IMG/VR virus record: IMGVR_UViG_3300032323_001229
Location: 1-28,399 of that record
Length of the DNA stretch: 28,399 nt
Source of the DNA: a virus
Strand: one strand, 5' to 3'
Shown: piece by piece, positions 17,384-27,363 of the stretch
Layout of the letters: each line of letters opens with the position of its first letter
How positions within the stretch are numbered: position 1 is the first letter of the stretch
The notes under the pieces: model-generated
Seen by the model: the letters and a program-made list of their open reading frames with translations, nothing else
The model's database searches: none
What the model was told of the DNA's origin: nothing
Made by a program: the position numbers and the translations under genes

Positions 17384-18514
17384 ATGTACCCGATTAAACC
17401 GTATATGTTAAAACCCACACAGACAAGTAATTTATCAGGAGTTCAAGATTCTCAAATTCAAAAACTTGTTCATACTAGAGGATTGTGGGGAAATAGTGTT
17501 GCTAAACTGCTAACATTTTACACAAGTTCAGCACAAAATACAGACTCAAAAGAATATTATTATGAAGTGTGGTCTTCTTCTTCGCTTGATTGTGAAGATG
17601 CAAGAATGTTTTCAGTTGCATACGGTCATGTAAGTGGTTCAGGATCACTAAACGATGGAGGTCAAGTTTCAGATACACCAACAAGAGCTGTTTATTCTCA
17701 ATATAAATTGTCTTGTCTTGATGGCGATGAAACCGGATTTATATTACAAGGAGAGACATCACCTATTTCTCACTTTTATGCTATAAACATAAACAGAGAT
17801 AAATTTGGTGATAAATTGGATCCGGGTAATTTCCAATTAAGTTTGAGTGAATTGAACGGTAAATCATATGCTAATAATGTTTATACTGGAAGTAATGTTC
17901 AAGTTTCTTCTTCAAAGAATATAATTTCGTTAATAGATGATTCAAAAGACGAAAAAAATAATTACGAATATACTGGCAGACCATCACTTCCACGAAATTT
18001 AGTAAGTGGAACTCTTGCTGGTGGAATTTATAATCCATCTGCTCCTCATTATTACGGTCTCGTTTATCCAGATAGAGGTGTTATATTGATTGATGCCGAT
18101 AAACTCAATTCAAAAATTTCATTCAATACTGTATCTGGAAGTAACTTGAATGGTGATAATGCATATAAATTATTTACATCAATAAGTGGTGCGGCTGCCG
18201 TTACAAAGGCAACTACGAATGAAGGATTTACCGCTCGTGCAGTTGAAGTAAAAAATCAACATTATGTTTTTGTTAGAATAAACAATGATGAATTTAATTA
18301 TTCTAACAATCCAACATACGTTACTTCATCTACAAATCCATACGACCAAGGTTCTATAACAGAACAATCATTTATAGAATATCCATATTCTTATATTACT
18401 ACGATTGGACTTTATAATAACGATGAAGAATTAGTCGCGGTTGGTAAATTAAGTAAACCAGTATTAAAATCATTTACATCGGAATTGTCAATCACAGTAA
18501 AATTAGAGTATTAA
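17384..18514 (+). CDS. Paralogous appendage protein 1 (shared C-terminal module)
   Basis: A 376-residue protein that is almost entirely the shared region. Landmarks in order: EYYYEVWSSSS, FSVAYGHVSGSGS, HFYAININRDKFGDKLDPGN, IISLIDDSKD, YYGLVYPDRGVILIDADKLN, SFNTVSGSNLNGDNAYKLFT, then SISGAAA, NNDEFNYSNNPTYV, ITTIGLYNNDEELVAVGKLS and a final beta strand ELSITVKLEY. Each landmark has a counterpart in the following three genes, and the last two also occur in the fifth. No catalytic residues are apparent, and the composition (Ser, Asn, Tyr, Gly) suits a beta-rich virion surface protein. The SD is weak (GGA, 8 bases before the ATG). It is probably a baseplate- or fibre-associated appendage component, inferred from position and composition. 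Confidence 0.7.
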   Translation: MYPIKPYMLKPTQTSNLSGVQDSQIQKLVHTRGLWGNSVAKLLTFYTSSAQNTDSKEYYYEVWSSSSLDCEDARMFSVAYGHVSGSGSLNDGGQVSDTPTRAVYSQYKLSCLDGDETGFILQGETSPISHFYAININRDKFGDKLDPGNFQLSLSELNGKSYANNVYTGSNVQVSSSKNIISLIDDSKDEKNNYEYTGRPSLPRNLVSGTLAGGIYNPSAPHYYGLVYPDRGVILIDADKLNSKISFNTVSGSNLNGDNAYKLFTSISGAAAVTKATTNEGFTARAVEVKNQHYVFVRINNDEFNYSNNPTYVTSSTNPYDQGSITEQSFIEYPYSYITTIGLYNNDEELVAVGKLSKPVLKSFTSELSITVKLEY

Positions 18515-18518
18515 GGTT

Positions 18519-19625
18519 ATGGAAAATTTTTCTACATACAAAAAATTTGACGATACAACAGATGTTATTTATGACCAAAGGGAGTTAATTACAGCTCCCT
18601 TATGGTCAAATTCACAGGCATCGTTAAGTTCAATCTATACAAGTTCTTTTCAAAATAATGTTCAAAAAGAATATTATTATGAAGTTTACAATAGTCAATC
18701 AAATGCATATGGAGCACAACCACAATTTTCAGTAGCATATGCTGATTTATTTGGAAGTGGTTCTGGAACTGGTTCACTTGAAGTTGATTTGTTGATAAGA
18801 CCAACAAAAACAAATTATTTACAATATAGACAATTACTTTTGCCAATAGGAATATCCACATTTACTTTTATGGATGGTATGTCTACTGAACAAACATCTG
18901 ATTACGTTTATATTATAAATGTAAACAGATCTAGATTCAAAGATAGAATGGACACAGGAAATTGGCAACTTTCACTTGCATCGATTGATCACACTGGTGG
19001 CGTAAACCCAACTGCAAGTATAATAACTTTAATAGATGATTCTGGTGGTGCAACTTCTGAATTAACTGCCCAAGGTGGTAGAGTTTTACAAATACGAAGT
19101 GGTAGTATAACAAATGGTGTGAAAACAGATGATACAACGCCATATGGTTTATTTTATCCAGATAATGGAATACTTGTTCTAAACGGTATCGCTTTAGATG
19201 CATCTGCTTCATTCAGAACTCTTAGAAATCCGGCTACTGCTAGTATCACTGGATCAACAGGAGTTATAGGTGCAGATAACGCTTATCGTTTGTTCACATC
19301 AATAAGTGGTGCTATGTCAAGAAACAAAACACTGTATTCATTTGAAGGTAGAACTAGCGAAGTAATATCATCTACATATTATTTTTCTAGATTGAGATGG
19401 AATGAATTTAATTGGACAAATAATCCAAGTTTCTTCAATCAAAGTTCTTCAAACTATGGTTATTTGAAACATAAGAGAATGGAAGTAGAGGGGCCACAAG
19501 TATACCCAACAACTGTTGGTTTATACGATAATAATGAAAATTTATTGGCAGTTGCAAAATTGAGTAAGGCCATTAAGAAAACGTTTGACCATGAAATGAT
19601 AGTTAAAATTAAATTAGATTACTAA
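18519..19625 (+). CDS. Paralogous appendage protein 2
   Basis: A 368-residue protein of the same architecture as its upstream neighbour: KEYYYEVYNSQS, FSVAYADLFGSGSG, VYIINVNRSRFKDRMDTGNW, IITLIDDSGG, YGLFYPDNGILVLNGIAL, GADNAYRLFTSISGA, RWNEFNWTNNPSFF, PTTVGLYDNNENLLAVAKLS and MIVKIKLDY. It starts 4 bases after the preceding gene. A 17-base DNA identity (ACATCAATAAGTGGTGC at 18176-18192 and 19296-19312) remains between the two genes at the SISGA motif, although most of the DNA has diverged. This points to duplication followed by long divergence. The role is presumably structural. Function is unknown beyond that. Confidence 0.7.
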   Translation: MENFSTYKKFDDTTDVIYDQRELITAPLWSNSQASLSSIYTSSFQNNVQKEYYYEVYNSQSNAYGAQPQFSVAYADLFGSGSGTGSLEVDLLIRPTKTNYLQYRQLLLPIGISTFTFMDGMSTEQTSDYVYIINVNRSRFKDRMDTGNWQLSLASIDHTGGVNPTASIITLIDDSGGATSELTAQGGRVLQIRSGSITNGVKTDDTTPYGLFYPDNGILVLNGIALDASASFRTLRNPATASITGSTGVIGADNAYRLFTSISGAMSRNKTLYSFEGRTSEVISSTYYFSRLRWNEFNWTNNPSFFNQSSSNYGYLKHKRMEVEGPQVYPTTVGLYDNNENLLAVAKLSKAIKKTFDHEMIVKIKLDY

Positions 19626-19639
19626 TACGAGTTTTATAG

Positions 19640-22582
19640 ATGAGCATTTTAGTTCCAGTTACAGAAGAAGATTACGGAAACGTAACGACCAGAACCGTTA
19701 GCGAAATATTGGGTGCAGTTACAACTGCACAATTACAAAATGATGTAATTACCGCCGATGTTTATTCTACGGTTGTAAAAAATATAGTAGATAATATTTC
19801 TATGATACCAAACGGCGATATGGTATTATCTACTATTCAGAATTGGAACCAGTCCAACTCATTCCAAAATAACATAATTTCTTCAGCATTAGGACAATCC
19901 GTTACTGCAACGGTTTCAAATACATCGGTGATGACATTTAACCCTGCACCAACTGCCGTTGCTGGAATAGGTCCTGGTGTTGGATCTGCTAGAAGTTTTG
20001 GGTTTGATAATACGGATGTTTCACTTGGTGTTGGATCTGCTAGAAGTTTTGGGTTTGGAACTGGATCTAATTTAGATTTAACTAATAGAAATAACCGTAT
20101 TGGTATAGTTGATGATTTTGATGATCCAATTGCATTTACAACTTTATTGAATTGTTTGAATGATCCAACAAAAAAACCAATAATTCAGATAAAAATAAAA
20201 CAAGAATTATATCAAACATCAGTTGGTTCTAGTAATCCAGATTTTCAATTTTTAGATGATCAATTTAGATGTAGACTTGTTGCTGATATATGGCATTGTT
20301 GTCCTGGTGAAGAAACAACTACTACTGTACAAAGATCAACAATAACACAAAAAAATGAAATCAAAAAATTAAAATCTAGAGTTATTCTTGCCGAAGCAAA
20401 AGTTTCATATTGGTATGAAGAATGTGGTGCAGATGGAAAAGGTAGAAGACCTGTTTATCAATGGTATTTTGATCAAAATGACGTAATAGATCCTACTTCT
20501 TGGATGCAATATGATTCCAATGAAAATATGATTCCATTGGATCCAAGTATTGTTGATTTATTGATAGACGGTAAGGCACAGTCATTAGGTCGAGGTAAAT
20601 ATCATTTAGGCGATGCATCTTCATGTACATTTTCACATGATCCAACATTTCAATGGATAGAATACCTTGATCATGAAATGGGTAAATATGGATTTAGACC
20701 AGCAGATGAGGCAGAAATATTCAATGGAAGTAATGAAAATGTTCAAAGATTAGGTTTTACAGATAATCCAGATAGAGTAAAGACTGTTCCAGGATCCGTT
20801 GGTGGTAATTTTGTAAATAAAATTGCATATGCTTATCGTGCAACTTGTGCTGGAAAGGGTGATTGTATAGGTGAAGTAAAAACGGAAGATTGTAATACAG
20901 TTGAAAGTGCATCACCAACCGTAACAAGAAATCAAAAAGATGTCTATGGTAATGATTTACCATTGCAAGAAAGAATACTCAATACCGAATTTGGTGTTAG
21001 AGTTGAAGGACATCCTTGTTACGAGGCAACAAGAATGACATATGGTAGATTCCAACCAATAGAAAGACAATGGACAATATCAACAATTTGTCCAGGAAAA
21101 CCAGATGTTGTTCAAACAGAATGGAGAGTGGATAATTCATCTAATTTACAACCCGTTGATACTGTAATAAGATATACTGATGTAAAATTTGCATTTACCG
21201 ATGATGGAAATTTAAAATATCCAAATGAATGTATCGGTAGAGAAGTTGCACGTGATGAAGAACCTTTTATAGATAAAAACGATCCGTGTGGTTGTTATGA
21301 AATATTGGCATCAAGAATAAGTGTTCAATATCCTGATTATCTAACTGCTGGGAGTCCTGGATATGTAAAGGGTCCAGAAATTGCATCTAGAATAGATTAT
21401 AGTGGATTGGGACCTGGATTAAAATTAAACAGAAAAATTAGATCTGCAGAATGTATTGATGAACCAATACGAGTATATCATGCATTATTCAATGGTAAGG
21501 ATATTTTATCAGGAAAAGAATCAATCAGAACTCGTGGTTTGTTCAATGGTTCACAATCACTCGATTGTATTTTTACTGCTTCAATGACAAATACATCTTC
21601 GTATGATTATTATTATGAAATAACCGATTGTGAAGACTGTGATAGAACGCCGTATTTTGGAATTTCATATGGACATAGAGGTGGTTCTGGATCATTTTAT
21701 AGTGGATATGAAGTGATGGATTCTCCAACAAAGGCAATCTACACTCAAACAAGATTGTTAGGTCTTGAAATGCCTGAAAAATATTTCAAATTTTATGAAA
21801 ATAATATTTTAACCGAAGCTGAAGACATATATGTAATAAATTTCAATCGTGACGCTTTTGGAACAAAAATTGATCCAGGTAATTTTGAAATAAATCTTGC
21901 ACAATTAACTGGTAATGCTTACTCAAATAGTTCATATACTGGAAGTAATGTTGCTGTTAGTTCATCAGGAAAGGTAATATCTCTGATAGATACATCAGGT
22001 GACTACGCTCAAGAGTTGTATTGTCAAAATTCTGTTTATACTTCATATTATCTTATTAGTGGAAGTTTGTTAAACGGTGCTTATGACCAATTAGACACAA
22101 CATTAAGTTCAGTAGACGGATCTGTGATGAATGCATATGGTATAGTATTTCCAAATATAGGCATCATAGTTTTAAATGCATCAAAATTAAACTCTGAACT
22201 TTCATTTAATAGTGTTACTGGAAGTAACATTCGTGGTGACAATGCTTATAAACTATACACATCAATATCCGGTGCCGCTGCATTAGGACATCCTATGAAG
22301 GCTAGAAGTGTTGATCAAAAAACAACAAATCATTATTTCATACGAGTTGGTGCGGCAACATCAAATTGGAGTAATAACCCAACATATGTCATAGATGATC
22401 CAACTGATTCAACAATAGGTACAATCAAACATAACTGTTTTACAGATGAACCGGTAACATACATAACAACTATTGGTTTGTATAATAATGCTTTGGATTT
22501 ACTTGCAGTTGCTAAGTTGAGTAAACCTATTCAAAAAACAGAGAATACAGATGTTCTATTGAAAATACGTTTAAATTGGTAA
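19640..22582 (+). CDS. Paralogous appendage protein 3 with a large cysteine-rich N-terminal region
   Basis: A 980-residue protein. Residues 1-110 are a Thr/Ser/Val-rich region, followed by a duplicated GVGSARSFGF segment. Residues from about 170 to 665 contain most of the roughly 20 cysteines of the protein (for example WHCCPGEE, EECGADGKG, CAGKGDC, KNDPCGCYE and ITDCEDCDRTP). A neighbouring 1339-residue protein has only two. The last 340 residues are the shared module: YDYYYEITDC, FGISYGHRGGSGS, IYVINFNRDAFGTKIDPGNF, VISLIDTSGD, YGIVFPNIGIIVLNASKLN, GDNAYKLYTSISGAA, WSNNPTYV, ITTIGLYNNALDLLAVAKLS. The cysteine-rich part could bind metal or be disulphide-linked in the virion. It is not recognised as a known domain. 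The SD is weak. Confidence 0.7.
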   Translation: MSILVPVTEEDYGNVTTRTVSEILGAVTTAQLQNDVITADVYSTVVKNIVDNISMIPNGDMVLSTIQNWNQSNSFQNNIISSALGQSVTATVSNTSVMTFNPAPTAVAGIGPGVGSARSFGFDNTDVSLGVGSARSFGFGTGSNLDLTNRNNRIGIVDDFDDPIAFTTLLNCLNDPTKKPIIQIKIKQELYQTSVGSSNPDFQFLDDQFRCRLVADIWHCCPGEETTTTVQRSTITQKNEIKKLKSRVILAEAKVSYWYEECGADGKGRRPVYQWYFDQNDVIDPTSWMQYDSNENMIPLDPSIVDLLIDGKAQSLGRGKYHLGDASSCTFSHDPTFQWIEYLDHEMGKYGFRPADEAEIFNGSNENVQRLGFTDNPDRVKTVPGSVGGNFVNKIAYAYRATCAGKGDCIGEVKTEDCNTVESASPTVTRNQKDVYGNDLPLQERILNTEFGVRVEGHPCYEATRMTYGRFQPIERQWTISTICPGKPDVVQTEWRVDNSSNLQPVDTVIRYTDVKFAFTDDGNLKYPNECIGREVARDEEPFIDKNDPCGCYEILASRISVQYPDYLTAGSPGYVKGPEIASRIDYSGLGPGLKLNRKIRSAECIDEPIRVYHALFNGKDILSGKESIRTRGLFNGSQSLDCIFTASMTNTSSYDYYYEITDCEDCDRTPYFGISYGHRGGSGSFYSGYEVMDSPTKAIYTQTRLLGLEMPEKYFKFYENNILTEAEDIYVINFNRDAFGTKIDPGNFEINLAQLTGNAYSNSSYTGSNVAVSSSGKVISLIDTSGDYAQELYCQNSVYTSYYLISGSLLNGAYDQLDTTLSSVDGSVMNAYGIVFPNIGIIVLNASKLNSELSFNSVTGSNIRGDNAYKLYTSISGAAALGHPMKARSVDQKTTNHYFIRVGAATSNWSNNPTYVIDDPTDSTIGTIKHNCFTDEPVTYITTIGLYNNALDLLAVAKLSKPIQKTENTDVLLKIRLNW
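19975..20057 (+). repeat. 32-bp exact direct repeat, 51-bp period, in frame
   Basis: The sequence beginning TGGTGTTGGATCTGCTAGAA is identical at 19975-20006 and 20026-20057. It encodes GVGSARSFGF twice in the N-terminal part of the cysteine-rich appendage protein. The exact identity implies a recent duplication. Confidence 0.95.
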
Positions 22583-22598
22583 CATGGTTTAATATATT

Positions 22599-25500
22599 AT
22601 GGCACTAAATGCAAAAGAACAAATATTGGTTGATGCTTATAAATCTGCACTACAATCAACAAATACCGAAACTATAAAAAGTGCTGCGGAACCAATACTG
22701 ACGTTGATTACGAAGCCGGATGGGCAAAATGAATTAGATAAAATTGGAAAGGTAATTCGTTTAGTAAATGATTACATAGATAATTTTTTAGTAAAATTTA
22801 GTCCAAAACCAACTGTACTAATATCATTTGATTCTTGGTTAAAAACGAATAAACAATCGGACATTGCTTCTATAATAGAAGTATTGACAAAAAATCCATT
22901 ATTCATTGAGTTCAAATCTGTTCTTCAAATTGTTTCTCCTATTACATTTAATTTGGGAACAACGGATTGGATTGCTTACTTTTTTGATCCTGTTTCTATA
23001 ACAACAGAATATAGCGTTAGTGAAGTCGGTTGTATTGGTGCAATATCTGGCAGTGATGGAATGGTTATACCGATAGGTAGAACAATTAGGGTATTAAATC
23101 TGCCAATAACTGCAGAAATTAAAAAACAAGAACAATTTAAAAATAGAATAAATAGAATGACCGTCACACGAGTTGATGGCAAACGTGAAATAATAAAAGA
23201 TAGACAACCACCAAAAATGGAAGTTTATTTTGCAACAAATGATAGAATTAGATTCGGTGCCGATGTTGAAACACAGAAGGTTTTATCAAAGTTATCATAT
23301 CAATATAACAAAGGATTATACGAATCCAACACAACAAATTTCGTTAATCCGGTTCAATTCCACGATGGAAATGAATATTCATCTCCTCCATTTGCTCCAA
23401 GATTAAAAACTGAAAACACTGGTGATTCAGTATATGATTCATTGATTGCAAGTAGATCAGGTAAACCATTATACCAATTATACAATTATAAAATTGGTAG
23501 ATTGTCAAATGAAATGCTACAACAAATAGAAGAAGATACTAATATATCCGCAGCATTTTTATCATCGTTAGACGTTATTTGGTTGGAACAAGAAAATTAT
23601 CCTAATCAACCCGGATTGAGTTATGTTCCATTGTTTCCAACTTGGCCTAAAAATCTAAATGGACAACATATAAACAATATGGATCAGTCGTATAAGGATT
23701 CTTGGAATACATCAAAAGTAACTATGTACCCAAAATTCATATTTTTGGTAGAAGAAGATGTATTAAATTCTTTGGTTGAATTTTTTCAAAAAGTAAAAAC
23801 CAAACCAATAGATTTTGCACCAACTCAATATACTGATGTAGTTCCAAAAATAGTATCGAGAAACGAAGTAATCACACCATTAAATGTTAAAGGTGATAAA
23901 ACTGTAAATCCACTTGAATTTTTAACAAATCGTGGATTGATAATAAGATATGGACAACAATATCTATTAAATTATCAAGAAGATTTACAAGTTGAAAATG
24001 GAAAGTTAATGGTATGGTTCAGAGACGTTGTTTTGCCAAAACTGGGAACAACAGAAATATATCGAATGAATAATCTTATTACTGACATAAATTTTGCTAC
24101 AGATATAGTTGCATCTCAATTATTTTTTCAGTTATATTCTAATTGGACAAATATAAATGGAAACATGGTTGTTGATGAAGTGACATTTTTTGAAACATAT
24201 CCTGTATTAAACAATCAAATAGATTTAATACAAAAGTCACTTACAGAATCTTGGAGAGAAACAAATTCTACTGGAAATTCTGTTATATGGAAAACTATAA
24301 ACTTAAAGTTATTAGTTTTATTAAAAGACTATTTGGAGTTTGTTAGATCAAGAGAATATCCAACTGTTTCTGAAATAAGTGTAGTAAAATCGCAATTTGG
24401 CATAATAGATGATTTTAGATATAGACGAGATTTTGAAGGTGGTCCTGTTGATGAATTGGGATTTCTGATTGATGATGGTGTTACTGAAAGTGGAATTGAA
24501 AGTGAATGGATTCCTACTGCAAACTATTCATACAAGGGAATATCGAAAGGATTTGATTACATTTCAAATGAAGTTGAATACAAGTCAAGTGGATTGTTTA
24601 AATGTATCGGTGAAAGGATGAACACATTTTTCACTGGATCAGCACCACCAAGTCATTCAAAATACTATATCCCAATTTATAACAATATAGTTGGTGGTGA
24701 AGATTCATACCACCAATTTGATATATCATTTGCACATAAAGCTGGTTCTGGTTCATCATTCTTTTTTGACGATGCAGAATACTATCCGTCAAAAACAATG
24801 TATAAAAAATATTTGTTAGAATGTTTGGGTAGAAGCACTGGTGAATTTACATTTAAGAATAATAAAACATCTGATTATTTTTACATAATACAATTTGATC
24901 AAGACTCATTTAAGGATAGAATAGATCCAGGAAATATACAAATAACACTTGCTCCAATTTCATCAAGTCAAAATCAGTTGATAAATACTGGAAGTAATTT
25001 TTCAATGGCAACTTCGTCAGGAACTATATTCACTTTAATAGATGATTCATCAGATGAAAGAGAGGAAATTACAGTTCAGGCGGATTACATACAAGATTAC
25101 TATTATTTAGTTTCTGGTTCAATTCAACAAGGAACACACGATGATTCAAGTGCAAATGCATGGGGTGTAATATTCCCAAGAACAGGACTAATAATTTTGG
25201 ATGGAACTGTATTGGATCAATCGTGTTCTTTCAATACAGTAACGGCATCAATGGATGGTGACAATATAAGAAAACTATTTGTATCTATAAGTGGATCATG
25301 TACATCAACTACTGTAAGAACTGTATCTGGATCTTGGTATGCTCGTTCACATGAAAAATATGTAAGAGAATCTTATATTTGTAGAGTTCATGCAAACGAA
25401 TTTAATTATTCAAATAATTATACATATAGTATTCCAAGTGATTTGAATGTTTTACCAGAAAAGTTTAAGTTTGATTCTATTACATACATAACAAGTATTG

Positions 25501-25610
25501 GCCTTTACAATTCAAATAGAGACTTGGTTGCTGTTGGTAAACTAAAAAGACCTTTATACAAAGATAGTACAACCGAATATGTTTTTCAAGTAAGAGTGAG
25601 AAATAACTAA
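22599..25610 (+). CDS. Paralogous appendage protein 4 with a unique 660-residue N-terminal region
   Basis: A 1003-residue protein. The first part (about 1-110) is helical (KEQILVDAYKSALQSTNTET, IGKVIRLVNDYIDNFLVKF). A long mixed region to about 660 has no motif I recognise. The last 340 residues carry a diverged copy of the shared region: FDISFAHKAGSGS, FYIIQFDQDSFKDRIDPGNI, IFTLIDDSSDE, WGVIFPRTGLIILDGTVLD, SFNTVTASMDGDNIRKLFV then SISGS, HANEFNYSNNYTYS, ITSIGLYNSNRDLVAVGKLK. The gene lies 16 bases after its paralogue and one base before the next gene. No clear SD precedes the ATG. A structural fibre or baseplate-rim role is inferred from context only. Confidence 0.7.
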   Translation: MALNAKEQILVDAYKSALQSTNTETIKSAAEPILTLITKPDGQNELDKIGKVIRLVNDYIDNFLVKFSPKPTVLISFDSWLKTNKQSDIASIIEVLTKNPLFIEFKSVLQIVSPITFNLGTTDWIAYFFDPVSITTEYSVSEVGCIGAISGSDGMVIPIGRTIRVLNLPITAEIKKQEQFKNRINRMTVTRVDGKREIIKDRQPPKMEVYFATNDRIRFGADVETQKVLSKLSYQYNKGLYESNTTNFVNPVQFHDGNEYSSPPFAPRLKTENTGDSVYDSLIASRSGKPLYQLYNYKIGRLSNEMLQQIEEDTNISAAFLSSLDVIWLEQENYPNQPGLSYVPLFPTWPKNLNGQHINNMDQSYKDSWNTSKVTMYPKFIFLVEEDVLNSLVEFFQKVKTKPIDFAPTQYTDVVPKIVSRNEVITPLNVKGDKTVNPLEFLTNRGLIIRYGQQYLLNYQEDLQVENGKLMVWFRDVVLPKLGTTEIYRMNNLITDINFATDIVASQLFFQLYSNWTNINGNMVVDEVTFFETYPVLNNQIDLIQKSLTESWRETNSTGNSVIWKTINLKLLVLLKDYLEFVRSREYPTVSEISVVKSQFGIIDDFRYRRDFEGGPVDELGFLIDDGVTESGIESEWIPTANYSYKGISKGFDYISNEVEYKSSGLFKCIGERMNTFFTGSAPPSHSKYYIPIYNNIVGGEDSYHQFDISFAHKAGSGSSFFFDDAEYYPSKTMYKKYLLECLGRSTGEFTFKNNKTSDYFYIIQFDQDSFKDRIDPGNIQITLAPISSSQNQLINTGSNFSMATSSGTIFTLIDDSSDEREEITVQADYIQDYYYLVSGSIQQGTHDDSSANAWGVIFPRTGLIILDGTVLDQSCSFNTVTASMDGDNIRKLFVSISGSCTSTTVRTVSGSWYARSHEKYVRESYICRVHANEFNYSNNYTYSIPSDLNVLPEKFKFDSITYITSIGLYNSNRDLVAVGKLKRPLYKDSTTEYVFQVRVRNN

Positions 25611-25611
25611 T

Positions 25612-27363
25612 ATGGGATTCATGGTAGATGGAGATGGTGTATACTATGTAATGAAACGTCTACGAAAAGGCGATTACACAGTAAGACCAATTACGGTTAA
25701 AAAGTTATGGGAGTTTTCAACAAATACTGCCAGTATAAACTATTACCCAAATTTTAATATCCAACCATTTAGAAATTTATATCCTGAAAATCATAAATAC
25801 TTTGGTAATGTTGCAAATGTATCATCTTCTTTGTATGAAAGAGTTTTTCAATCTCAAAGTTTGGATCCAAAATTATTGTGGTACTATTTGGATCACAATT
25901 ATTATGCTGATCATAAAACAGAAAAGATGCCATCAAACGTAACAGGTACAGATTTTAGTTCCTACTTGGCAGAATCAGGATCCATGTTATTGATACCTAG
26001 ATCAACTGTTGGTGAGGGTATTTTAGAAAAATCATTAGAAATAACAAATTATAATTACTACACAGAATCACTTCAATATATTATGGTTGATGATGGTAAT
26101 GGTAATGTAATAGATACAACATTTGATACTTCAAAATTTATTACAAATGATAGTCTTTTGTTGTATGTTGGATTCAACGAAAAATATAGAGAATACGAAT
26201 TTGTTAAGAAAAAGTTGCCATATATTTTAGACTATGCAACTGAAACATCAAATGTTTCTGTAAGTAATGTTAGAAAAATAAAATATGAACCAGGTATACC
26301 AACAACCGATACATCACAATCATCGGGAACTTGTGCATCGTTAAATGGATCATATCTACAAGTAAATGAATCAAATAAATTTAATTTTTTAGTAAGAGAA
26401 GACTTCTCTTTCAGTTTTTGGATAAACACCCCACCATCACAATCTAGTGAAGTTTTGCCATATAATTACTTATTCAATAAGAATACAAAACGATTGGTGG
26501 ATATACAAACTACTGATAAAATAAATGGAATGTCCAAAGTTACCACTAATGAAGAAGTCAGACCAACACAACAATATCCGTTTGATATTTCTATAACAAA
26601 TTCAACATCCGATAAAAGTAATGTTATAAAATTTTCTCATTCGTCTAACTTACAATTTTCAGAAGCAACATCAAGTCAATTATCTTCTGGAAAATGGCAT
26701 CATGTTGTGTGTCAAAAAAGTTCAAGTTATTTACAAATATGGATTGATGGTGTTTTAAATTCAAATGTAAGTTCTTCAATTTCTTTTCCGGTAACAAATA
26801 GACATAATTTTTATGTTGCAGGAAATGGAACTGATGAATCATATTTTTCTGGATCATTAGACGAAATACGAATTTATAAAAAAGGACTATCTTCTTCGGA
26901 AATATCCAATCTATATGATAATAGTTTAAGAACAGGATATGCATATCAGACCGCTAGAATTGGTAATATTTTTTACAAACAAGGAATAATATCTATAACC
27001 GATCCAAGACCAAAATATGCAAATGCATTTTTAGGAAAAAATGGAAACTTTGACTATGAAGTTACAAAACATGGATTTGATGGTAGATTTAGATCACAAA
27101 CAACTTTTTACGAACATGAAATTATTTGTAAAATAAAAAAGAATGAGTTTAATTTTACTCAAAATCCTTCGATAAAAAAAGATAGAGATTCTGATGTTTC
27201 TCGTGTTGATGATTATGTAACAAGTTCATTTTTTAATCCATATGTAACTACTATTGGTTTATACAACGACCACCAAGAATTGATTGCTGTTGCCAAAATG
27301 GCAAATGCCGTTCCTAAAAAAGATGATATAGATGTTAATTTTATAATAAGATTTGATGTTTAA
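25612..27363 (+). CDS. LamG-domain appendage protein ending in the shared C-terminal motif
   Basis: A 583-residue protein. The N-terminal region (1-235) includes LWEFSTNTASINYYPNFNIQ and LLWYYLDHNYYADHK and is not recognised. Residues about 238-440 form a LamG/concanavalin-type domain: LNGSYLQVNESNKFNF, DFSFSFWIN, GKWHHVVCQKSSSYLQIWID then GVLNSN, and FSGSLDEIRIYKKGLSSSEI. LamG-type domains bind glycans or other surface ligands. The last 80 residues contain KKNEFNFTQNPSI and VTTIGLYNDHQELIAVAKMA, the end of the module shared with the four preceding proteins. The rest of the 330-residue region is absent. It may be a host-surface-binding appendage. The next gene starts on its stop codon (TAATG). 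An in-frame ATG at 25621 is an alternative start. Confidence 0.75.
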   Translation: MGFMVDGDGVYYVMKRLRKGDYTVRPITVKKLWEFSTNTASINYYPNFNIQPFRNLYPENHKYFGNVANVSSSLYERVFQSQSLDPKLLWYYLDHNYYADHKTEKMPSNVTGTDFSSYLAESGSMLLIPRSTVGEGILEKSLEITNYNYYTESLQYIMVDDGNGNVIDTTFDTSKFITNDSLLLYVGFNEKYREYEFVKKKLPYILDYATETSNVSVSNVRKIKYEPGIPTTDTSQSSGTCASLNGSYLQVNESNKFNFLVREDFSFSFWINTPPSQSSEVLPYNYLFNKNTKRLVDIQTTDKINGMSKVTTNEEVRPTQQYPFDISITNSTSDKSNVIKFSHSSNLQFSEATSSQLSSGKWHHVVCQKSSSYLQIWIDGVLNSNVSSSISFPVTNRHNFYVAGNGTDESYFSGSLDEIRIYKKGLSSSEISNLYDNSLRTGYAYQTARIGNIFYKQGIISITDPRPKYANAFLGKNGNFDYEVTKHGFDGRFRSQTTFYEHEIICKIKKNEFNFTQNPSIKKDRDSDVSRVDDYVTSSFFNPYVTTIGLYNDHQELIAVAKMANAVPKKDDIDVNFIIRFDV

